This document shows positions 61,540-64,000 of a stretch of DNA of 64,000 nucleotides, one piece after another; positions within the stretch are counted from its first letter, which is position 1, and each line of letters opens with the position of its first letter. The notes under the pieces were generated by a model. It was not told the DNA's origin, searched no databases, and saw only the letters and a list, made by a program, of their open reading frames with translations. The DNA lies in contig CP142453.1 in NCBI GenBank assembly GCA_038049695.1, positions 124,347,001 to 124,411,000 on the forward strand. The letters are read 5' to 3'. This DNA is from Cinnamomum chago. Its lineage: Eukaryota; Streptophyta; Magnoliopsida; Laurales; Lauraceae. Position numbers and translations under genes: made by a program.

Positions 61540-63454
61540 TCACAGAAGGACGCCAGTCATGAAACGATGGTTCAGTATAGCTTCTGCAATTGGCCGCTGG
61601 TGGTAATCGCGATTTAACATTGCCTGCTCCAATAAATTCATATATGTAAAATTAGATTACTGCAAATGGGAAACCGAATTGCAAATGGACGGCCTAGTAA
61701 AAATAGAGCTGATACATAACAAACAGCAGTTTCAAGATGGGAGATCAACCTGGAGTAACTCCCAACCAGCGCCATTGCCAAGATCTAGAAACTTAACAGC
61801 TTCTAACAACCGATCATCTGCTTGACAATACCTGAAACACATCCGGAAATCATAGCCGGAGTGAGATGCAGAAAACTAGAAAGTGTGTGATAAACCAAAA
61901 TAAAGAAACAAGGACAACGATCGATCAGGTTATGTTTCCCCAATCTATGATTGATTATAATGTGCCAAAATCACATAATATTTGCACCCACAAAAAATTA
62001 GACCGATTTACACAAATGTGACCCAAAAGATGAACCATTTTCTTAAGATGTTTAAACCAGAGCAACATGAATCCAAGACAATCTTCATACATTCAAGTTA
62101 ATAGTGTTTTTTCACAAATATCATTATGAATTTAAAGTATTAGTCTTGTACCGGTAAATTATAGTGTTTTTAATGGTAATATACAAAATATAGTTTTAAA
62201 TAGGGAAAATTAGGTATCTGGTACAGACAGTTAAGCTTCTGAAATTATTTTGATGCCGTCTCCAGAGTCCAAAGAAAATAATAAAATTGGTTAAAATATT
62301 TATGGGGTAGCCCCACATCATGAGGTGAATTTTTTTTTTTGTCACATCTACAGACATCATGCCAGTATGGACGAGACAGGCTTGGGATGGATGAATGCAG
62401 TCCATTGTCATTCTCAAGTGGAACATCTCATTTTGCCAAATTATAATCCAATTCATGAAAGTGCTAACTCTGCCACATGCTTTTAGGGATGTAAACGAAC
62501 AGAGCTTAGCATAGCTTGAGCTTGGTTCGAACATTAAACAAGCCAACTCGATGAGCCAAGCTTAGCCCAGCTTGAGAAGAGCTTAAATTAATTTAAGCTA
62601 GGCTTGGAAGCACTTATTTCGAGCTCTTAAGCTCAAGCTCAGGTTTGATTAGGAATCAACCCAACCAAGCAAGTCTTGTATTCGGCTGCAACAAATTAAG
62701 CTTGATCAACCCAACTCAAACAATATCAAATATCATTGAGACCACTCATATAAGCTCTGCTAGAAGACCACTAGGTGGAGTGAAAAATTAAGAGGAAGAA
62801 AGGGATTTAAGGTACAAGTATGGATTAGAAATAGCCTAAGATCAACCGAATTGGATCTCGATGTAGATCTTAAGCTCTTAAAAACTAACTAATAAAAGAA
62901 GTATTACTTGGGTAATTTATATATATTTCGGGTGGTTAAGAAGGTCATTACAATACGGTTTTGTTGTAAAAGTATGATCATTTTTTATATTCTTATATCC
63001 CATTGAGTTATTTTTGTAAATAAGTTTTAAGTTTAATGTGTTATGTCTAAAATTTACTTAGTAGAGTATCCTAATTGAATTGTTCTCTAAAAAAATTTTA
63101 AATTAATAATATTCACCAGAAAGCTTAGTACATTAACAGAACAAGCATTATAGAGCCCTTCAACAAACCTAGCTTCAGTTGAACCTAGTCAAGTTTCCCA
63201 AGCGTACTGAGCCAATAATGGATTGAGCCTGGCTCACTACGCAATGAGCTGGCTTGAACTAGAGACTAATCAAGCCAAGCAGAGCCGGCTTGCAACACAG
63301 ATTGGCTTATTGACATTCCATATCTGTGCCGAGGGGATAAAATCACTGGGAATCTTGACTATTTTATATAGCATAACTCTCACGCAAGCATAAGAAAAAG
63401 TACTTACTCTCTTGCAGCTTCAAGGTCAAGCAGGAAAGTATTTTCAAAAAGCCT
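61540..63454 (-). CDS. Protein-kinase-like gene, last three exons (5' end outside)
   Basis: Three exons join in frame with GT-AG borders: 63454-63408 (RLFENTFLLDLEAARE), 61831-61750 (YCQADDRLLEAVKFLDLGNG then AGWELLQ) and 61623-61540 (AMLNRDYHQRPIAEAILNHR then FMTGVLL and a stop). The pattern GWELLQAML..D...RPIAEAILNHRFM matches the end of a protein-kinase catalytic domain, where sub-domain XI carries the conserved Arg of the R-P/T-A-E motif before the final H-F/Y-(F/M). Only about 71 residues are visible; the ATP-binding and catalytic parts must lie beyond position 64000 on the right. It is convergent with the RBR gene. The 1,576-bp intron 61832-63407 contains a degenerate hAT-like element. 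The kinase family cannot be named from this tail. Confidence 0.7.
62484..63322. mobile_element. Degenerate hAT-like element in the kinase-like intron
   Basis: The left end TAGGGATGTAAACGAA and the right end TTATTGACATTCCATA are imperfect inverted relatives. Near the left end lie many GAGCTTAGC/AAGCTTGAGC words, and near the right end GAGCCTGGCTC/GAGCCGGCTTG words, a typical hAT subterminal layout. No matching 8-bp duplication remains. There is no coding capacity. The stretch 61832-62483 before it shows nothing recognisable. Confidence 0.45.
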
Positions 63455-63669
63455 CTGCAAATGCAAATGCACATGCAAATGTTAGGCAATGGTGCCAAAG
63501 AATAGCATGTCACTAATGGGACTAAAAAAAGTAAAGCCCAACTTCCAGGAAGCTGGGGCAAGAAGCAGGATAAATCAAGAGGATTTATTAGATCATCAAC
63601 CAAGGATATGCACAAATATCCTCAGCCCTAGAGTTTGTAAAGTTGGGTACTTAGTACACCAGCCTGTTG

Positions 63670-63885
63670 AGATCTGATGGTCCCCACCATGAAGCGACCA
63701 TGCTTCGGACTTAACCGGATTGGATTATTTGCCCCTTTAATCAATGGCTTGAAGAGGTAGTCCAAGAGCCAGTAGACTCATAGTTAAGTGGTGTTGGCAC
63801 CTTAATATCACACACATGCCCAGGAATCAATCCCGGGGTCTTCAAGTTTGAAGTATCACTCCTTACCATTAGCCCAACTTAATAG
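63670..63885 (-). mobile_element. tRNA-derived SINE at window end
   Basis: The minus strand begins near 63885 with GTTGGGCTAATGGTAAGGAG (A box) and then GGGATTGATTCCTGGG (B box) about 35 bases on, the normal spacing of a Pol III promoter. The body continues towards 63670 with no clear tail. An A-rich run at 63885-63920 lies on the other side. Nothing further is seen to 64000. Confidence 0.45.
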
Positions 63886-64000
63886 AAAAGGAAAAGAAAA
63901 AAAAAAAAAAAAAAGAGGAAAAAAGAGGCAGTCCAAGTCCCCAAGAGTTCAGTACAGCAACATCCCACGTAAAATGGAAAAGAGGACAAATAATGGATGA

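Overview
The window is nuclear DNA from a flowering plant. The evidence is a seven-exon gene with GT-AG introns encoding a plant-type RBR ubiquitin ligase, ankyrin/PGG gene debris, several hAT and PIF/Harbinger-type non-autonomous elements with intact target-site duplications, tRNA-derived SINEs, LINE tails, LTR fragments and long tandem arrays. The species cannot be fixed from this sequence. All coordinates, alignments and copy counts were made by eye.

Layout. (1) 1-8.7 kb is a gene graveyard. It holds two broken ankyrin-repeat genes (the C-terminal PGG part of one, the N-terminal part of another), a SINE, a ~1.6-kb LTR-like copy and a second LTR fragment. (2) 8.85-40.35 kb is one large tandem array of AT-rich units. 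Spacing between equivalent positions falls mainly into two classes, about 1,050-1,070 bp and about 590-740 bp. The array was invaded by a 435-bp hAT element (16.5 kb), a 1,663-bp solo LTR (19.5 kb) and a 1,085-bp hAT derivative that keeps a transposase C-terminus (38.9 kb). (3) 40.35-45.4 kb is a second, unrelated degenerate tandem array, with ~205-bp subunits organised in ~1.8-kb higher-order units. It abuts the first with no visible spacer. (4) 45.4-52.0 kb is single-copy and element-rich DNA. It includes a possible minus-strand spliced transcript leader (46.9-48.0 kb) and two inverted copies of one Tourist-like MITE. (5) 52.05-60.84 kb is the one complete gene, an RNF14-like RWD+RBR E3 ligase of about 741 residues whose introns carry hAT, LINE and SINE remnants. 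(6) 61.5-63.5 kb holds the 3' exons of a minus-strand protein-kinase-like gene that runs out of the window and is convergent with the RBR gene.

Only the RBR gene and the partial kinase-like gene look like working protein-coding genes. The most unusual content is the pair of abutting tandem arrays, the internal architecture of the 1.06-kb unit (including a 62-codon minus-strand frame open in most units), and the MITE inserted within 85 bp of the RBR start codon.
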